DNA of 64,000 nucleotides from NCBI RefSeq assembly GCF_035593345.1, contig NZ_CP141606.1, positions 4,030,001 to 4,094,000 of the forward strand, read 5' to 3'. Positions 34,641-44,158 of this stretch are shown here, piece by piece. Origin of the DNA: Lelliottia sp. JS-SCA-14 (lineage in GTDB: Bacteria > Pseudomonadota > Gammaproteobacteria > Enterobacterales > Enterobacteriaceae). The notes beneath the pieces were generated by a model, which saw only the letters and a program-made list of their open reading frames with translations, did not search any database and was not told where the DNA came from. Numbering within the stretch: position 1 is the stretch's first letter; each line of letters opens with the position of its first letter. The position numbers were made by a program, and so were the translations under genes.

Positions 34641-35681
34641 ATGACCTGGACCCCTTCCCCTGACCGCTACGAAAATATGCAGTACCGCTTCTGCGGTAAA
34701 AGCGGCCTGCGCCTGCCCGCCCTGTCGCTCGGGCTGTGGCACAGTTTCGGCCACGTACAGCCGCTGGACACTCAGCGCGCGCTGCTGCGCAAAGCCTTTG
34801 ATTGCGGCATCACCCATTTCGACCTCGCCAACAACTACGGGCCACCTCCGGGCAGCGCGGAAGAGAACTTTGGCCGCCTGCTGCGCGAGGATTTTTCCGC
34901 GTATCGCGATGAGCTGATTATCTCCACCAAAGCCGGGTACGACATGTGGCCCGGTCCGTACGGCTCCGGCGGTTCGCGCAAGTATCTGCTCGCCAGCCTC
35001 GACCAGAGCCTGAAGCGCATGGGCGTGGAGTATGTCGATATCTTCTATTCCCATCGCGTGGATGAGAACACGCCGATGGAAGAGACCGCCGCCGCGCTGG
35101 CCCACGCCGTGCAGAGCGGTAAAGCGCTGTACGTCGGGATTTCGTCTTACTCCCCGGAACGCACGCAGAAGATGACCGAGCTGCTGCGCGAGTGGAAAAT
35201 TCCGCTGCTGATCCATCAGCCGTCTTACAACCTGTTAAACCGCTGGGTAGACAAGAGCGGCCTGCTGGATACGCTGGTGGAAAATGGCACCGGCTGTATT
35301 GCCTTTACGCCGCTGGCGCAGGGCCTGTTGACCGGAAAATACCTGAACGGCATTCCGGACGGTTCGCGGATGCAGCGCGAGGGGAAAAAGGTGCGCGGGC
35401 TGACGGAGAAGATGCTGACGGATGCCAACATGAATAGTCTGCGTTTGCTCAATGAGATGGCGCAGGACCGCGGCCAGACAATGGCGCAGATGGCCCTGAG
35501 CTGGCTGCTGAAGGATGAGCGGGTGACGTCGGTGTTGATTGGGGCCAGCCGCCCGGAGCAGCTCGAAGAGAACGTTAAGGCGCTGGAGAATCTGCACTTT
35601 AGCGACGATGAGCTGAAAAGGATTGATCAGCATGTCGCGGACGGCGAATTGAATATGTGGCAGGCGTCGTCGGATAAGTAA
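34641..35681 (+). CDS. gpr: L-glyceraldehyde 3-phosphate reductase (aldo-keto reductase)
   Basis: 346 residues, the length of E. coli Gpr/YghZ. AKR signatures are present: FDLANNYGPPPGSAEENFGRLL with the catalytic Asp and Tyr, ISTKAGYDMWPGPYGSGGSRKYL with the Lys, and FYSHRVDENTPMEET with the His. The C-terminal NADPH-binding part is SVLIGASRPEQLEENVKAL. It reduces L-glyceraldehyde 3-phosphate and methylglyoxal using NADPH. AAAGGAG precedes the ATG. Confidence 0.95.
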   Translation: MTWTPSPDRYENMQYRFCGKSGLRLPALSLGLWHSFGHVQPLDTQRALLRKAFDCGITHFDLANNYGPPPGSAEENFGRLLREDFSAYRDELIISTKAGYDMWPGPYGSGGSRKYLLASLDQSLKRMGVEYVDIFYSHRVDENTPMEETAAALAHAVQSGKALYVGISSYSPERTQKMTELLREWKIPLLIHQPSYNLLNRWVDKSGLLDTLVENGTGCIAFTPLAQGLLTGKYLNGIPDGSRMQREGKKVRGLTEKMLTDANMNSLRLLNEMAQDRGQTMAQMALSWLLKDERVTSVLIGASRPEQLEENVKALENLHFSDDELKRIDQHVADGELNMWQASSDK

Positions 35682-35693
35682 TGCGGTCTGGTG

Positions 35694-35769
35694 CCCTCAC
35701 CCCGGCCCTCTCCCACAGGGAGAGGGAGTCGAAATCCCCTCTCCCTTTGGGAGAGGGTTAGGGTGAGGG
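35694..35769. repeat. BoxC-like palindromic repeat, copy 1
   Basis: CCCTCACCC at one end pairs with GGGTGAGGG at the other. Inside are CCCTCTCCC/GGGAGAGGG hairpins. A near-identical copy lies at 47343-47418. It matches the BoxC-type intergenic repeat of enterobacteria and separates gpr from the next gene. Confidence 0.8.
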
Positions 35770-35788
35770 GGAAAAACGGGCACATTCC

Positions 35789-36292
35789 CTAAACCGTCGC
35801 CGGATCCACCACCGGACGCTCATACTCCGGCCACACCAGCACCACCAGCTCCGGGTAGGCTTCGAGGCTAAATTCACGAAAACACTGGCGCAGATTCAGC
35901 ACGTCGAGATCGGAATAAGAGACCTTCTCGCCGTTCAGGCAGCGCTTTTTGATATTGTCATAATATTTATAGACCGCCGAGTTCAGATCGCTGCAGCGAC
36001 GCTGCGCTTCAAACAAACCGGGCCTGTCGTTTATTTCGGTCATCTTCATTCGCTTAATTGTCGCGTGAAGAAAGTCGATATATTCGTGATTCACTCGCCA
36101 GTACCAGACCGGCGTAATCGCATTCATCAGCAGCGAGAAATGGTCCTCGCCCTCTTCTTTGGTCATCAGAACCGGCTGAGATGACTCGCCAGTTTGCCGT
36201 AAGTCTTTCGTTTTATTGAACTCTCGCATCAATAAAAGAACACCAGCGGTAAGCAATAGTAAGGTAATGACAGAATAAAAAATGCTGTTCAT
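35789..36292 (-). CDS. Unrecognised protein with one N-terminal membrane helix
   Basis: 167 residues. One transmembrane helix at about 4-22 (FYSVITLLLLTAGVLLLM) is followed by a soluble, helix-rich region with many charged residues (NHEYIDFLHATIKRMKMTEINDRPGLFEAQRRCSDLNSAVYKYYDNIKKRCLNG). I do not recognise the family. It is divergent from the two small genes that follow (102 bp between starts) and, with them, interrupts the conserved gpr-yghA region. Confidence 0.65.
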   Translation of the reverse strand: MNSIFYSVITLLLLTAGVLLLMREFNKTKDLRQTGESSQPVLMTKEEGEDHFSLLMNAITPVWYWRVNHEYIDFLHATIKRMKMTEINDRPGLFEAQRRCSDLNSAVYKYYDNIKKRCLNGEKVSYSDLDVLNLRQCFREFSLEAYPELVVLVWPEYERPVVDPATV

Positions 36293-36394
36293 GGGTTGGC
36301 TCCATTTTTTTTGATTTTAAATTTGCCTCATGTTATTGTCAACGAATCTCACGCCCTATTTGAACCTACCCTGTTGAAATTAAAGGATATTAAA

Positions 36395-36799
36395 ATGCTG
36401 CCCGACAATCTTGTGCCGGTCAGGTACCACATCGCCTCTGTGGTCCCTAAATCGGCGGAAGCAGAAAGCAATGCTAATTTCACTCAGGGAAAAAGAAAGC
36501 TGTCAGATTTTGAGGCTGACATATTAATTGGTGTTACCCGTACCGGTAAATCACGTAATATGCTGCTGGAAGAGCACGACCGCCATATTAAAGACCGACT
36601 ATTCCGCGTCGTGAAGATTGAAGCCTTTGCCCACCTGCTTAACGACCTGCAGGCCGAGGGTGAAATAGATGCCCAGACATTAAGTCAAATAATGGCTGAA
36701 AAAACCGAAGAAATAAATGAAGCGGGCAACGAAATTTGGCTTAATCTTATTACTCGCGAAAAAAACAACCCCATCTTTTATAAACTAGAGGATGATTAA
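36395..36799 (+). CDS. Unrecognised small soluble protein, first of an overlapping pair
   Basis: 134 residues from the ATG at 36395, which has AAAGGAT upstream; the longer TTG-started frame is unlikely. It is a charged, mostly helical protein (RHIKDRLFRVVKIEAFAHLLNDLQAEGEIDAQTLSQIMAEKTEEINEAGNEIW) with no signal, transmembrane segment or known motif. It overlaps the next gene by 8 bp, so the two are translationally coupled and probably act together. Function unknown. Confidence 0.65.
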   Translation: MLPDNLVPVRYHIASVVPKSAEAESNANFTQGKRKLSDFEADILIGVTRTGKSRNMLLEEHDRHIKDRLFRVVKIEAFAHLLNDLQAEGEIDAQTLSQIMAEKTEEINEAGNEIWLNLITREKNNPIFYKLEDD

Positions 36800-37256
36800 G
36801 TTGAAAGAAGTTGAAGATAATAACGTTTATTTGACTTTAGATAACCATAAAAGCGATGAGTTTATCTTAAAGCAAAATCTCGACGCATTAATAACGCATA
36901 AAAACGACGAGATGACCCGCATTGCGCAAGACATGGTATCGATCCCGGCCGCGCTGGTGCGTCTGAAATGGGAAAATCGCCGTGAAATCTATTCTCTGCA
37001 GGTGAAAGAAGAGATTTATGGCGCGATGATCAATGCGGTGATGTCCCTCAAGCCCGAGCTGAAAGAAAAAATCATGGGGCGTCTTGAGAGCAATTATCAG
37101 CACCTGCTGTCCAGAGAAGTCTCCACGCTGCGTTTGACGCGCAAGCTGGCTGACGGCGGGTATCACACCTCGAACGTCACCGCCGTCGCCCTCGACGAAG
37201 AGGCGCTGGCCGCAAAAGCGGATGCCGCCTCCCCCGCGCCCGTCGACCCTGAATAG
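36792..37256 (+). CDS. Unrecognised small soluble protein, second of an overlapping pair
   Basis: 154 residues, starting inside the last codons of the previous gene. It is mainly helical and charged (DNHKSDEFILKQNLDALITHKNDEMTRIAQDMVSIPAALVRLKWENRREIYSLQVKEEIYGAMINAVMSLKPELKEKIMGRLESNYQHLL), with an Ala/Pro-rich tail. No membrane segment, signal or catalytic motif is visible. GGAT lies upstream within the preceding gene. Function unknown. Confidence 0.65.
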   Translation: MIKLKEVEDNNVYLTLDNHKSDEFILKQNLDALITHKNDEMTRIAQDMVSIPAALVRLKWENRREIYSLQVKEEIYGAMINAVMSLKPELKEKIMGRLESNYQHLLSREVSTLRLTRKLADGGYHTSNVTAVALDEEALAAKADAASPAPVDPE

Positions 37257-37351
37257 CCTCATCTCGCCAGTCAGATTCCCCTGAATACGGTCATCTCCTC
37301 CGCTCGCTCTTCTACACTTAATGGCCTAACTCACCCAGCAGGAGAGGCCTT

Positions 37352-38248
37352 ATGTCAAAACATCCGACACAGCTCAAGGACCCAACCACCCAGTACCACA
37401 CCGGCGAATACCCTAAGCAAAAGCAGCCAGCACCAGGCGTTCAGGCGAAAATGACGCCCGTGCCCGATTGCGGCGAGAAGAGCTACAAGGGCAGCGGCAG
37501 GCTCCAGGATCGTAAGGCACTGGTGACAGGCGGGGATTCCGGTATCGGGCGTGCCGCCGCCATTGCTTACGCGCGTGAAGGCGCTGACGTGGCGATTAAC
37601 TATCTGCCTGCGGAAGAAGAGGACGCGCAGGAGGTCAAACAGCTGATCGAAGAGGCGGGCCGCAAAGCGGTGCTGATCCCAGGCGATTTGAGCGATGAAT
37701 CCTTTGCCCGTTCGCTGGTGCATAAAGCGCGTGAAGCCCTGGGCGGGCTGGATACGCTGGCGCTGGTCGCGGGGAAACAGGTCGCCGTCGAGAAGATTGC
37801 CGACCTGACCACTGAACAGTTCAAGCAAACCTACGCGGTGAACGTTCTGGCGCTTTTCTGGATCACTCAGGAGGCGATTCCGATTCTGCCGGCCGGTTCC
37901 AGTATCGTGACCACCTCGTCGATTCAGGCCTATCAGCCGAGCGCGCATCTGCTCGATTACGCGTCCACTAAGGCGGCGATCCTGAACTACAGCCGAGGGC
38001 TGGCTAAACAGGTGGCAGAGAAAGGGATTCGGGTGAACGTGGTCGCACCGGGTCCTATCTGGACGGCGCTACAGATTTCTGGCGGACAGACGCAGGAGAA
38101 AATCCCGCAGTTTGGTCAGAAGACGCCGATGAAGCGCGCAGGGCAGCCTGCGGAGCTGGCCGGAGTGTATGTCTATCTGGCGAGTCAGGAGTCGAGTTAC
38201 GTGACGGCAGAAGTGCACGGCGTTTGCGGCGGGGAGCATTTGGGATAG
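37352..38248 (+). CDS. yghA: SDR-family oxidoreductase YghA
   Basis: 298 residues. A 50-residue N-terminal extension typical of the YghA/GsiB-like SDRs ([22 protein letters not shown]) precedes the Rossmann motif [12 protein letters not shown]. The active site is Ser plus YASTK (Tyr-x-x-x-Lys), and VVAPGPIWT follows. The product is an NAD(P)-dependent oxidoreductase of unsettled substrate; related proteins are stress-induced. GGAGAGG precedes the ATG. Position between gpr and exbD is as in E. coli. Confidence 0.93.
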   Translation: MSKHPTQLKDPTTQYHTGEYPKQKQPAPGVQAKMTPVPDCGEKSYKGSGRLQDRKALVTGGDSGIGRAAAIAYAREGADVAINYLPAEEEDAQEVKQLIEEAGRKAVLIPGDLSDESFARSLVHKAREALGGLDTLALVAGKQVAVEKIADLTTEQFKQTYAVNVLALFWITQEAIPILPAGSSIVTTSSIQAYQPSAHLLDYASTKAAILNYSRGLAKQVAEKGIRVNVVAPGPIWTALQISGGQTQEKIPQFGQKTPMKRAGQPAELAGVYVYLASQESSYVTAEVHGVCGGEHLG

Positions 38249-38259
38249 TGCTTTCAATC

Positions 38260-38332
38260 TGCCCGGTGGCGCTTCGCTTACCGGGCCTACTTTCCAGCCC
38301 GTAGGCCGGGTAAGGCGAAGCCGCCACCCGGC
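38260..38332. repeat. BIME: two inverted REP units
   Basis: REP units at 38260-38290 and 38301-38332 lie head to head between the convergent yghA and exbD genes. Each has the GCCGGGTGGCGGCTTCGCCT-type core or its complement. Confidence 0.85.
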
Positions 38333-38341
38333 ACAACGAAC

Positions 38342-38767
38342 TTATTTTTGGACAGTTTTCTCTTCGCCGACCAGCCCGATTTTGAGATAGCCCGCCTGGT
38401 GCAGCGTATCCATCACTTTCATCATGGTTTCGTAGTCGACGGTTTTATCCGCGCGGAAGAAGACGGTGGTCTCTTTCTTGCCCTGTGTCAGCGCGTCGAG
38501 CGCCGGAACCACGGATTCATCGGTGACCGGGTCGTTGCCCAGGAACATCGACTTATCGGCTTTCACCGACAGGTAAATCGGTTTTTCCGGACGCGGCTGC
38601 GGCTGACTGGAAGAGGCCGGCAGATTGACCTTCACGTCCACCGTCGCCAGAGGCGCGGCCACCATGAAGATAATCAGCAGAACCAGCATCACGTCGATAA
38701 ACGGCGTCACGTTGATTTCATGCATTTCGCCGTTATCGTCCAGATTTTCGTTAAGACGCATTGCCAT
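38342..38767 (-). CDS. exbD: TonB energy-transduction protein ExbD
   Basis: 141 residues, as in E. coli. One transmembrane helix (about 22-43) carries the essential Asp25 in NVTPFIDVMLVLLIIFM; the rest is periplasmic. With ExbB it uses the proton gradient to energise TonB for outer-membrane uptake of siderophores and cobalamin. It follows exbB by 6 bp in the same operon. No terminator other than the adjacent BIME was seen. Confidence 0.97.
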   Translation of the reverse strand: MAMRLNENLDDNGEMHEINVTPFIDVMLVLLIIFMVAAPLATVDVKVNLPASSSQPQPRPEKPIYLSVKADKSMFLGNDPVTDESVVPALDALTQGKKETTVFFRADKTVDYETMMKVMDTLHQAGYLKIGLVGEEKTVQK

Positions 38768-38773
38768 GGCTTA

Positions 38774-39505
38774 TCAACCTACACGCAGTTTCGAAGCAGA
38801 GTGGACCGGCTTAACGGAGCTGGCGCTGAGGTCGAGATCGCGGCTTTGCAGCAGCAGAACCTGGGCGGCAACATCACCGAGCGTGGCTTTGAAGCTGCCA
38901 ATCATACGCGCGAAGATGTTATAGATAACCACCGCCGGGATAGCGGCAATCAGGCCGATAGCCGTTGCCAGCAGGGCTTCTGCGATACCCGGGGCGACAA
39001 CCGCGAGGTTAGTGGTTTGCGTCTGCGCAATCCCGATGAAGCTGTTCATGATGCCCCACACGGTACCAAACAGACCGACGAACGGGGAGATCGCACCGAT
39101 AGTCGCCAGGTAACCATTCCCGCGGCCCATGTGACGACCGACGGCGGCAACGCGACGCTCCAGGCGGAAGCCCGTACGCTCTTTAATGCCTTCGTTATCT
39201 TCACTGCCTGCGGAGAGTTCCAGCTCGTTCTGAGCTTCGTTGACTAATTGGGTGGTCAGGCTTTTCGCGTGGAACGCTGACGTGATGTCAGACGCCTGAT
39301 TCAGAGAGCGGGCTTCCGCCAGCTGCTGCTGTTCGCGCTTGAGGCGGCGCTTTTGCGAAATCAGCTCGACGCTCTTGCTGAAGAAAATTGCCCAGGTGAT
39401 CACGGACGCCAGAATCAGGCCGATCATCACAATCTTAACCACGATGTCAGCATGTTGGTACATGCCCCAAACGGAGAGGTCCGTCTGCATCAAATTATTA
39501 CCCAC
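38774..39505 (-). CDS. exbB: TonB energy-transduction protein ExbB
   Basis: 243 residues (E. coli 244), highly similar from MGNNLMQTDLSVWGMYQHAD onward. Three transmembrane helices are present, with the long cytoplasmic loop after the first. The third contains PGIAEALLATAIGLIAAIPAVVIYN. It forms the pentameric proton channel with ExbD. A Fur-like site about 65-80 bases upstream indicates iron-dependent repression. Confidence 0.97.
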   Translation of the reverse strand: MGNNLMQTDLSVWGMYQHADIVVKIVMIGLILASVITWAIFFSKSVELISQKRRLKREQQQLAEARSLNQASDITSAFHAKSLTTQLVNEAQNELELSAGSEDNEGIKERTGFRLERRVAAVGRHMGRGNGYLATIGAISPFVGLFGTVWGIMNSFIGIAQTQTTNLAVVAPGIAEALLATAIGLIAAIPAVVIYNIFARMIGSFKATLGDVAAQVLLLQSRDLDLSASSVKPVHSASKLRVG

Positions 39506-39568
39506 TCTGTATCTCCAGGACGCAAATCACAAATTCTGAGCATAATAATATCAAAACCACGTCGAATT

Positions 39569-39587
39569 GATAGTAGTTCTCATTAGT
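39569..39587 (-). promoter_or_regulatory. Candidate Fur box upstream of exbB
   Basis: A 19-base segment starting GATAGTAGTT and ending CTCATTAGT matches the Fur consensus GATAATGATAATCATTATC at 12 of 19 positions by eye, 64 bases upstream of the exbB start. ExbB-ExbD is Fur-controlled in enterobacteria. Confidence 0.6.
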
Positions 39588-39713
39588 ATTTGCATAGTGC
39601 CGTAAATTTCGCTCATTTTCCTTGCGCTTACGCAGTAAAAATTTCTTATGCGTATTTTTCATAAAATATTGTGCTTATTCGCAAAGCTTGCGGGTGCAGA
39701 TTTTCGCAATCGT

Positions 39714-39737
39714 GGTAGTCTGGACGTCCAGACGGAT
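39714..39737 (+). promoter_or_regulatory. Tandem MetJ boxes upstream of metC
   Basis: Three contiguous 8-bp boxes, GGTAGTCT, GGACGTCC and AGACGGAT, match the MetJ consensus AGACGTCT at five or six of eight positions each and resemble the E. coli metC operator. They lie 19-42 bases upstream of the metC start. Confidence 0.75.
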
Positions 39738-39755
39738 AAAACAGGTTTAGCGAAC

Positions 39756-40943
39756 ATGACAGAGAAGCATCTTGATACCACGCTCGTTCAGGCCGGACGC
39801 AGTAAAAAGTACACTCAGGGCTCGGTCAATAGCGTGATTCAGCGCGCCTCCTCGCTGGTCTTCGATACGGTTGAGGCCAAGAAACACGCCACCCGCAACC
39901 GGGCGAAAGGCGAACTTTTTTACGGACGTCGCGGTACGCTGACCCATTTCTCATTGCAGGAAGCGATGTGCGAGCTGGAAGGCGGCGTCGGCTGCGCCCT
40001 GTTCCCGTGCGGCGCGGCGGCGGTGGCGAACACCATTCTGGCGTTTGTTGAGCAGGGCGATCATATCCTGATGACCAACACCGCCTACGAACCGAGCCAG
40101 GATTTCTGCACCAAAATCCTCACCCGTCTGGGCGTCACCACCGGCTGGTTCGATCCGTTGATCGGCGAAGGCATTGCCGAACTTATTCAACCTAATACGC
40201 GCATCGTGTTTCTGGAATCTCCCGGCTCGATCACCATGGAAGTGCACGACGTCCCGGCGATTGTCCGCGCGGTGCGCCGCGTGGCGCCTGAGGCGATCAT
40301 CATCATCGATAACACCTGGGCGGCGGGCGTGCTGTTTAAAGCCCTCGAGTTTGACATCGACATCTCGATTCAGGCGGCAACCAAATATCTCATCGGCCAC
40401 TCAGACGGGATGATCGGTACGGCGGTGTCGAACGCCCGCTGCTGGGATCAGCTGCGCGAGAATGCTTACCTGATGGGGCAGATGGTCGACGCCGATACGG
40501 CATACATGACCAGCCGCGGCATTCGTACCCTGGGCGTGCGTCTACGTCAGCATCACGAAAGCAGCCTGAAAATTGCCGAATGGCTGGCGCAACATCCGCA
40601 GGTGGAACGCGTCAATCACCCGGCGCTGCCGGGCAGCAAAGGCCACGAGTTCTGGAAACGGGACTTTACGGGCAGCAGCGGGCTGTTCTCATTTGTGCTT
40701 AAAAAGCGCCTGAACAACGACGAGCTGGCGGCCTACCTGGATAACTTCTCGCTCTTCAGCATGGCCTACTCCTGGGGCGGCTTCGAATCACTGATTCTGC
40801 CGAATCAGCCCGAGCAACTGGCCGAGCTGCGTCCCGGCGGGGAAATCGACTTTACCGGCACCCTGATCCGCCTGCATATCGGTTTAGAAAATGTTGATGA
40901 TCTGCTCGCGGATTTGTCGGCAGGTTTTGCACGTATCGTGTAG
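39756..40943 (+). CDS. metC: Cystathionine beta-lyase
   Basis: 395 residues from the ATG at 39756, the length of the E. coli enzyme; a longer frame to 39648 runs through the MetJ operator and is rejected. The PLP-binding lysine is Lys210 in [16 protein letters not shown]. Other family motifs are [13 protein letters not shown] and the C-terminal [20 protein letters not shown]. It cleaves cystathionine to homocysteine, pyruvate and ammonia in methionine synthesis. It is divergent from exbB and controlled by MetJ boxes immediately upstream. Confidence 0.97.
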   Translation: MTEKHLDTTLVQAGRSKKYTQGSVNSVIQRASSLVFDTVEAKKHATRNRAKGELFYGRRGTLTHFSLQEAMCELEGGVGCALFPCGAAAVANTILAFVEQGDHILMTNTAYEPSQDFCTKILTRLGVTTGWFDPLIGEGIAELIQPNTRIVFLESPGSITMEVHDVPAIVRAVRRVAPEAIIIIDNTWAAGVLFKALEFDIDISIQAATKYLIGHSDGMIGTAVSNARCWDQLRENAYLMGQMVDADTAYMTSRGIRTLGVRLRQHHESSLKIAEWLAQHPQVERVNHPALPGSKGHEFWKRDFTGSSGLFSFVLKKRLNNDELAAYLDNFSLFSMAYSWGGFESLILPNQPEQLAELRPGGEIDFTGTLIRLHIGLENVDDLLADLSAGFARIV

Positions 40944-41085
40944 AGTGCAGGCTGTAAACGTACTCCCGGACGGTTTTACAGACACTGACAGCAGAAAAGT
41001 CTGCGTTTGTTGCGTCCGCGATCAACCCAAGCCGGGTAAATCAGGAGTACAATAGCCGCATATCCGTTGTTCCACAGGAAAGTCC

Positions 41086-41745
41086 ATGGCTGTCATTCAA
41101 GATATTATCGCTGCGCTCTGGCAACACGATTTTGCCGCGCTGGCGGACCCGCACGTTGTGGGTGTTGTTTATTTCGTTATGTTTGCCACGCTATTTCTGG
41201 AAAACGGTCTGCTGCCTGCCTCGTTTCTCCCTGGCGACAGCCTGCTGTTATTAGCGGGTGCGTTAATCGGTAAAGGCGTTATGGACTTCGCCCCGACGGT
41301 CGTGATTTTAACCTCCGCCGCCAGCCTCGGCTGCTGGCTGAGCTATTTGCAGGGCCGCTGGCTCGGGAATACCCGCGTGGTGAAAGGCTGGCTGGCACAG
41401 CTGCCGGTCAAATACCATGAAAGAGCCACCTGCATGTTCGACCGCCACGGTCTGCTGGCACTGCTGGCCGGGCGTTTTCTGGCATTTATTCGCACCCTGC
41501 TGCCGACCATGGCCGGGATTTCTGGCCTGTCGAACCGTCGCTTCCAGTTCTTTAACTGGCTGAGCGCTGTGCTGTGGGTCGGCGTGGTGACCTCCCTGGG
41601 TTATGCCATCAGCATGATCCCGTTTGTGAAACGCCACGAAGATCAGGTGATGACCTTCCTGATGATCCTGCCGATGTTCCTGCTGGTCGCGGGTCTGGTC
41701 GGGACGCTGGTCGTCGTGATTAAGAAGAAATACTGCAGCGACTGA
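41086..41745 (+). CDS. yghB: DedA-family membrane protein YghB
   Basis: 219 residues, as in E. coli. The DedA/SNARE-associated domain is clear: [24 protein letters not shown] near the N-terminus and [37 protein letters not shown] in the second half, with about five hydrophobic segments. DedA proteins support envelope integrity, probably through lipid flipping and proton-motive force. A BIME-type unit follows the gene. Confidence 0.95.
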   Translation: MAVIQDIIAALWQHDFAALADPHVVGVVYFVMFATLFLENGLLPASFLPGDSLLLLAGALIGKGVMDFAPTVVILTSAASLGCWLSYLQGRWLGNTRVVKGWLAQLPVKYHERATCMFDRHGLLALLAGRFLAFIRTLLPTMAGISGLSNRRFQFFNWLSAVLWVGVVTSLGYAISMIPFVKRHEDQVMTFLMILPMFLLVAGLVGTLVVVIKKKYCSD

Positions 41746-41757
41746 TTTTGCTGCTTC

Positions 41758-41787
41758 GCCGGGCGGCGCTGCGCTTGCCCGGCCTAT
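41758..41787. repeat. REP unit between yghB and yqhC
   Basis: A single REP palindrome (GCCGGGCGGCGCTGCGCTTG then CCCGGCC) lies between the convergent yghB and yqhC genes. Confidence 0.8.
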
Positions 41788-41795
41788 AATCCCCT

Positions 41796-42695
41796 TTAAA
41801 CGCCCTGCATCATCCTGATACGTGCGGCATCTTCCCCCGGCGTCACGCCAAAATAGCGTTTAAACTCACGGCTGAACTGCGACGCGCTTTCATAGCCGAC
41901 GCGCATCGCCGCGGCGCTGGCTTTCATACCGTCGTGGATCATCAGCATCCGCGCTTTGTGCAGGCGATAGCTTTTCAGATACTGCAGCGGCGAGGTGCTG
42001 GTGACCGATTTGAAGTTATGGTGAAACGCCGAAACGCTCATGTTGGCTTCTGACGCCAGTTCATCGACGCTCAGGTTTTCCGTGTACTGACTTTCAATGC
42101 GTTTCAGCACGCGGCTGATCAGGCTGAAATGGGTCTGACGGCTCACCAGCGCCAGCAGCGCCCCGCCGCCCGGTCCCATCAGCACGTGATAGAGGATCTC
42201 GCGGATAATCTGCTTACCGAGAATGCGCGCGTCGAGCGGGCGCTCCATCACATCCAGCAGACGCTCAATGGCGCAGAGGATCTCGTCCGAAAGCGTCGCG
42301 GAGTTGATCCCGCTTGCCGCCATCGCGGGCTGGAACAGTTCGTCTTCGCCGATATCCATCAGCAGCTCCTGAAGCTGAAGAATATCCACATTCACGCGAA
42401 TACCGGCCAGCGGAACCGCCTCTGTCGCGAAAGTTTCACATTCAAAGGGTAAAGGTACTGTCAGGAGCAGGTATTCATTGGTGTCGTAGCGGAACACGCG
42501 TTCGTTGATATAGCCAATTTTATGACCCGAAAAGAGAAATACGATGCCAGGCTGATACATCACCGGCGTGCGCGTCCCGGGCTGTGTACCGTACAACAGA
42601 CGGATATCCGGCAGCAGCTCAGTGAGGTTATTTTCTTTATCTTTCAGTCTATTAATTTGACCTGTCAATTGCAGGCAAATCTCATCGCGGTTCAT
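41796..42695 (-). CDS. yqhC: AraC-family activator of yqhD-dkgA
   Basis: 299 residues from the ATG at 42695 (GGAG upstream). The longer frame to 42785 has no homology to YqhC, whereas [10 protein letters not shown] aligns with MKREEIC in E. coli. The N-terminal AraC_N domain ([38 protein letters not shown]) is followed by a C-terminal double helix-turn-helix (about 200-295, [24 protein letters not shown]). YqhC senses electrophilic aldehydes and activates the divergent yqhD and dkgA genes. Confidence 0.94.
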   Translation of the reverse strand: MNRDEICLQLTGQINRLKDKENNLTELLPDIRLLYGTQPGTRTPVMYQPGIVFLFSGHKIGYINERVFRYDTNEYLLLTVPLPFECETFATEAVPLAGIRVNVDILQLQELLMDIGEDELFQPAMAASGINSATLSDEILCAIERLLDVMERPLDARILGKQIIREILYHVLMGPGGGALLALVSRQTHFSLISRVLKRIESQYTENLSVDELASEANMSVSAFHHNFKSVTSTSPLQYLKSYRLHKARMLMIHDGMKASAAAMRVGYESASQFSREFKRYFGVTPGEDAARIRMMQGV

Positions 42696-42890
42696 TTTGG
42701 TTCGCTCCGGCCAGGGTTTCCACTGATGCCAGTTTGCGCATCTTTTTCCCTTTTCTCCAGCCCTCTGTAGAAATGGGCAAGACAACGGCAGGAATGTGCA
42801 TTGAGAGGCGGGCGTCCGATGTCCACAATGGGCACCATCAGGCAGCCATCGACGCCGCCACGTTTTTCACCCACCTAAAGGGCACGAGCA

Positions 42891-44054
42891 ATGAATAATT
42901 TTAACCTGCACACCCCAACCCGCATTCTGTTTGGCAAAGACGCCATCGCCGATCTGCGCGACCAGATCCCAGCTGGCGCACGTGTACTGATCACCTACGG
43001 CGGCGGCAGCGTCAAGAAAACCGGCGTTCTGGACCAGGTTTACAGCGCGCTGGAAGGCGTGGACGTTCGTGAGTTCGGCGGCATCGAGCCAAACCCGTCT
43101 TACGAAACGCTGATGAACGCGGTCAAAATCGCCCGCGATGAGAAGATCACTTTCCTGCTGGCGGTCGGCGGCGGTTCGGTTCTCGACGGCACGAAATTTA
43201 TCGCCGCAGCTGCACACTATGCTGACGGCGTGGATCCGTGGGAAATTCTGCAAACCGGCGGGAGCAAAATCACCAGCGCGATCCCGATGGGTTCCGTGCT
43301 GACCTTGCCAGCGACCGGTTCTGAGTCCAACAAAGGCGCGGTCATCTCGCGCAAAACCACCGGTGACAAACAGGCGTTCATGAATGAGCACGTTCAGCCG
43401 GTGTTTGCGGTTCTCGACCCGGTTTACACCTACACCCTGCCGCCGCGTCAGGTCGCAAACGGCGTGGTGGATGCTTTTGTTCACACCGTTGAGCAGTACG
43501 TGACTTACCCGGTGAACGGCAAAATTCAGGATCGTTTCGCGGAAGGCATTCTGCTGACCCTGGTTGAAGATGGCCCGAAAGCCCTGCAAGAGCCGGAAAA
43601 CTACGACGTGCGTGCCAACGTGATGTGGGCCGCGACTCAGGCGCTGAACGGTCTGATTGGCGCAGGCGTGCCGCAGGACTGGGCCACCCACATGCTGGGC
43701 CACGAGCTGACGGCGATGCACGGTCTGGATCACGCCCAGACGCTGGCGGTGGTTCTGCCTGCGTTGTGGAATGAAAAACGCGATACCAAACGTGAAAAAC
43801 TGCTGCAATACGGCGAGCGCGTCTGGAATATCACCACCGGTTCTGACGACGAGCGTATCGATGCGGCTATCGCGGCGACGCGCAACTTCTTCGAATCGCT
43901 GGGCGTGCCAACTCGTTTGTCTGGTTACGGACTTGACGGCAGCTCCATCCCTGCCCTGCTGGCTAAACTCGAAGAGCACGGTATGACGCAACTGGGCGAA
44001 AAACACGACATTACGCTGGACGTCAGCCGTCGCATTTACGAAGCGGCCCGCTAA
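42891..44054 (+). CDS. yqhD: NADPH-dependent aldehyde reductase YqhD
   Basis: 387 residues, as in E. coli. An iron-type alcohol dehydrogenase fold is present: nucleotide-binding GGGS (37-40) and GGGSVLDG (94-100), and metal ligands Asp194 and His198 in GVVDAFVHTVEQY with two further histidines downstream (HMLGHELTAMHGLDHAQ). It reduces short aldehydes, including glyoxal and lipid-peroxidation products. It is divergent from yqhC and upstream of dkgA. Confidence 0.97.
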   Translation: MNNFNLHTPTRILFGKDAIADLRDQIPAGARVLITYGGGSVKKTGVLDQVYSALEGVDVREFGGIEPNPSYETLMNAVKIARDEKITFLLAVGGGSVLDGTKFIAAAAHYADGVDPWEILQTGGSKITSAIPMGSVLTLPATGSESNKGAVISRKTTGDKQAFMNEHVQPVFAVLDPVYTYTLPPRQVANGVVDAFVHTVEQYVTYPVNGKIQDRFAEGILLTLVEDGPKALQEPENYDVRANVMWAATQALNGLIGAGVPQDWATHMLGHELTAMHGLDHAQTLAVVLPALWNEKRDTKREKLLQYGERVWNITTGSDDERIDAAIAATRNFFESLGVPTRLSGYGLDGSSIPALLAKLEEHGMTQLGEKHDITLDVSRRIYEAAR

Positions 44055-44158
44055 GCGTTTTTGTCATCCCGCCTTTCGTTTTTTGACATTTCGTCCAGAC
44101 TTAATGCACACCACATCACCGGGGACACCCCCGGTGATGAGCAAATGGAGGAGGAAAA

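Noticed and set aside
39648-39755. An N-terminal extension of metC
   Set aside because: The extra 36 codons run through the MetJ operator and have no counterpart in E. coli MetC, whose length matches the start at 39756.
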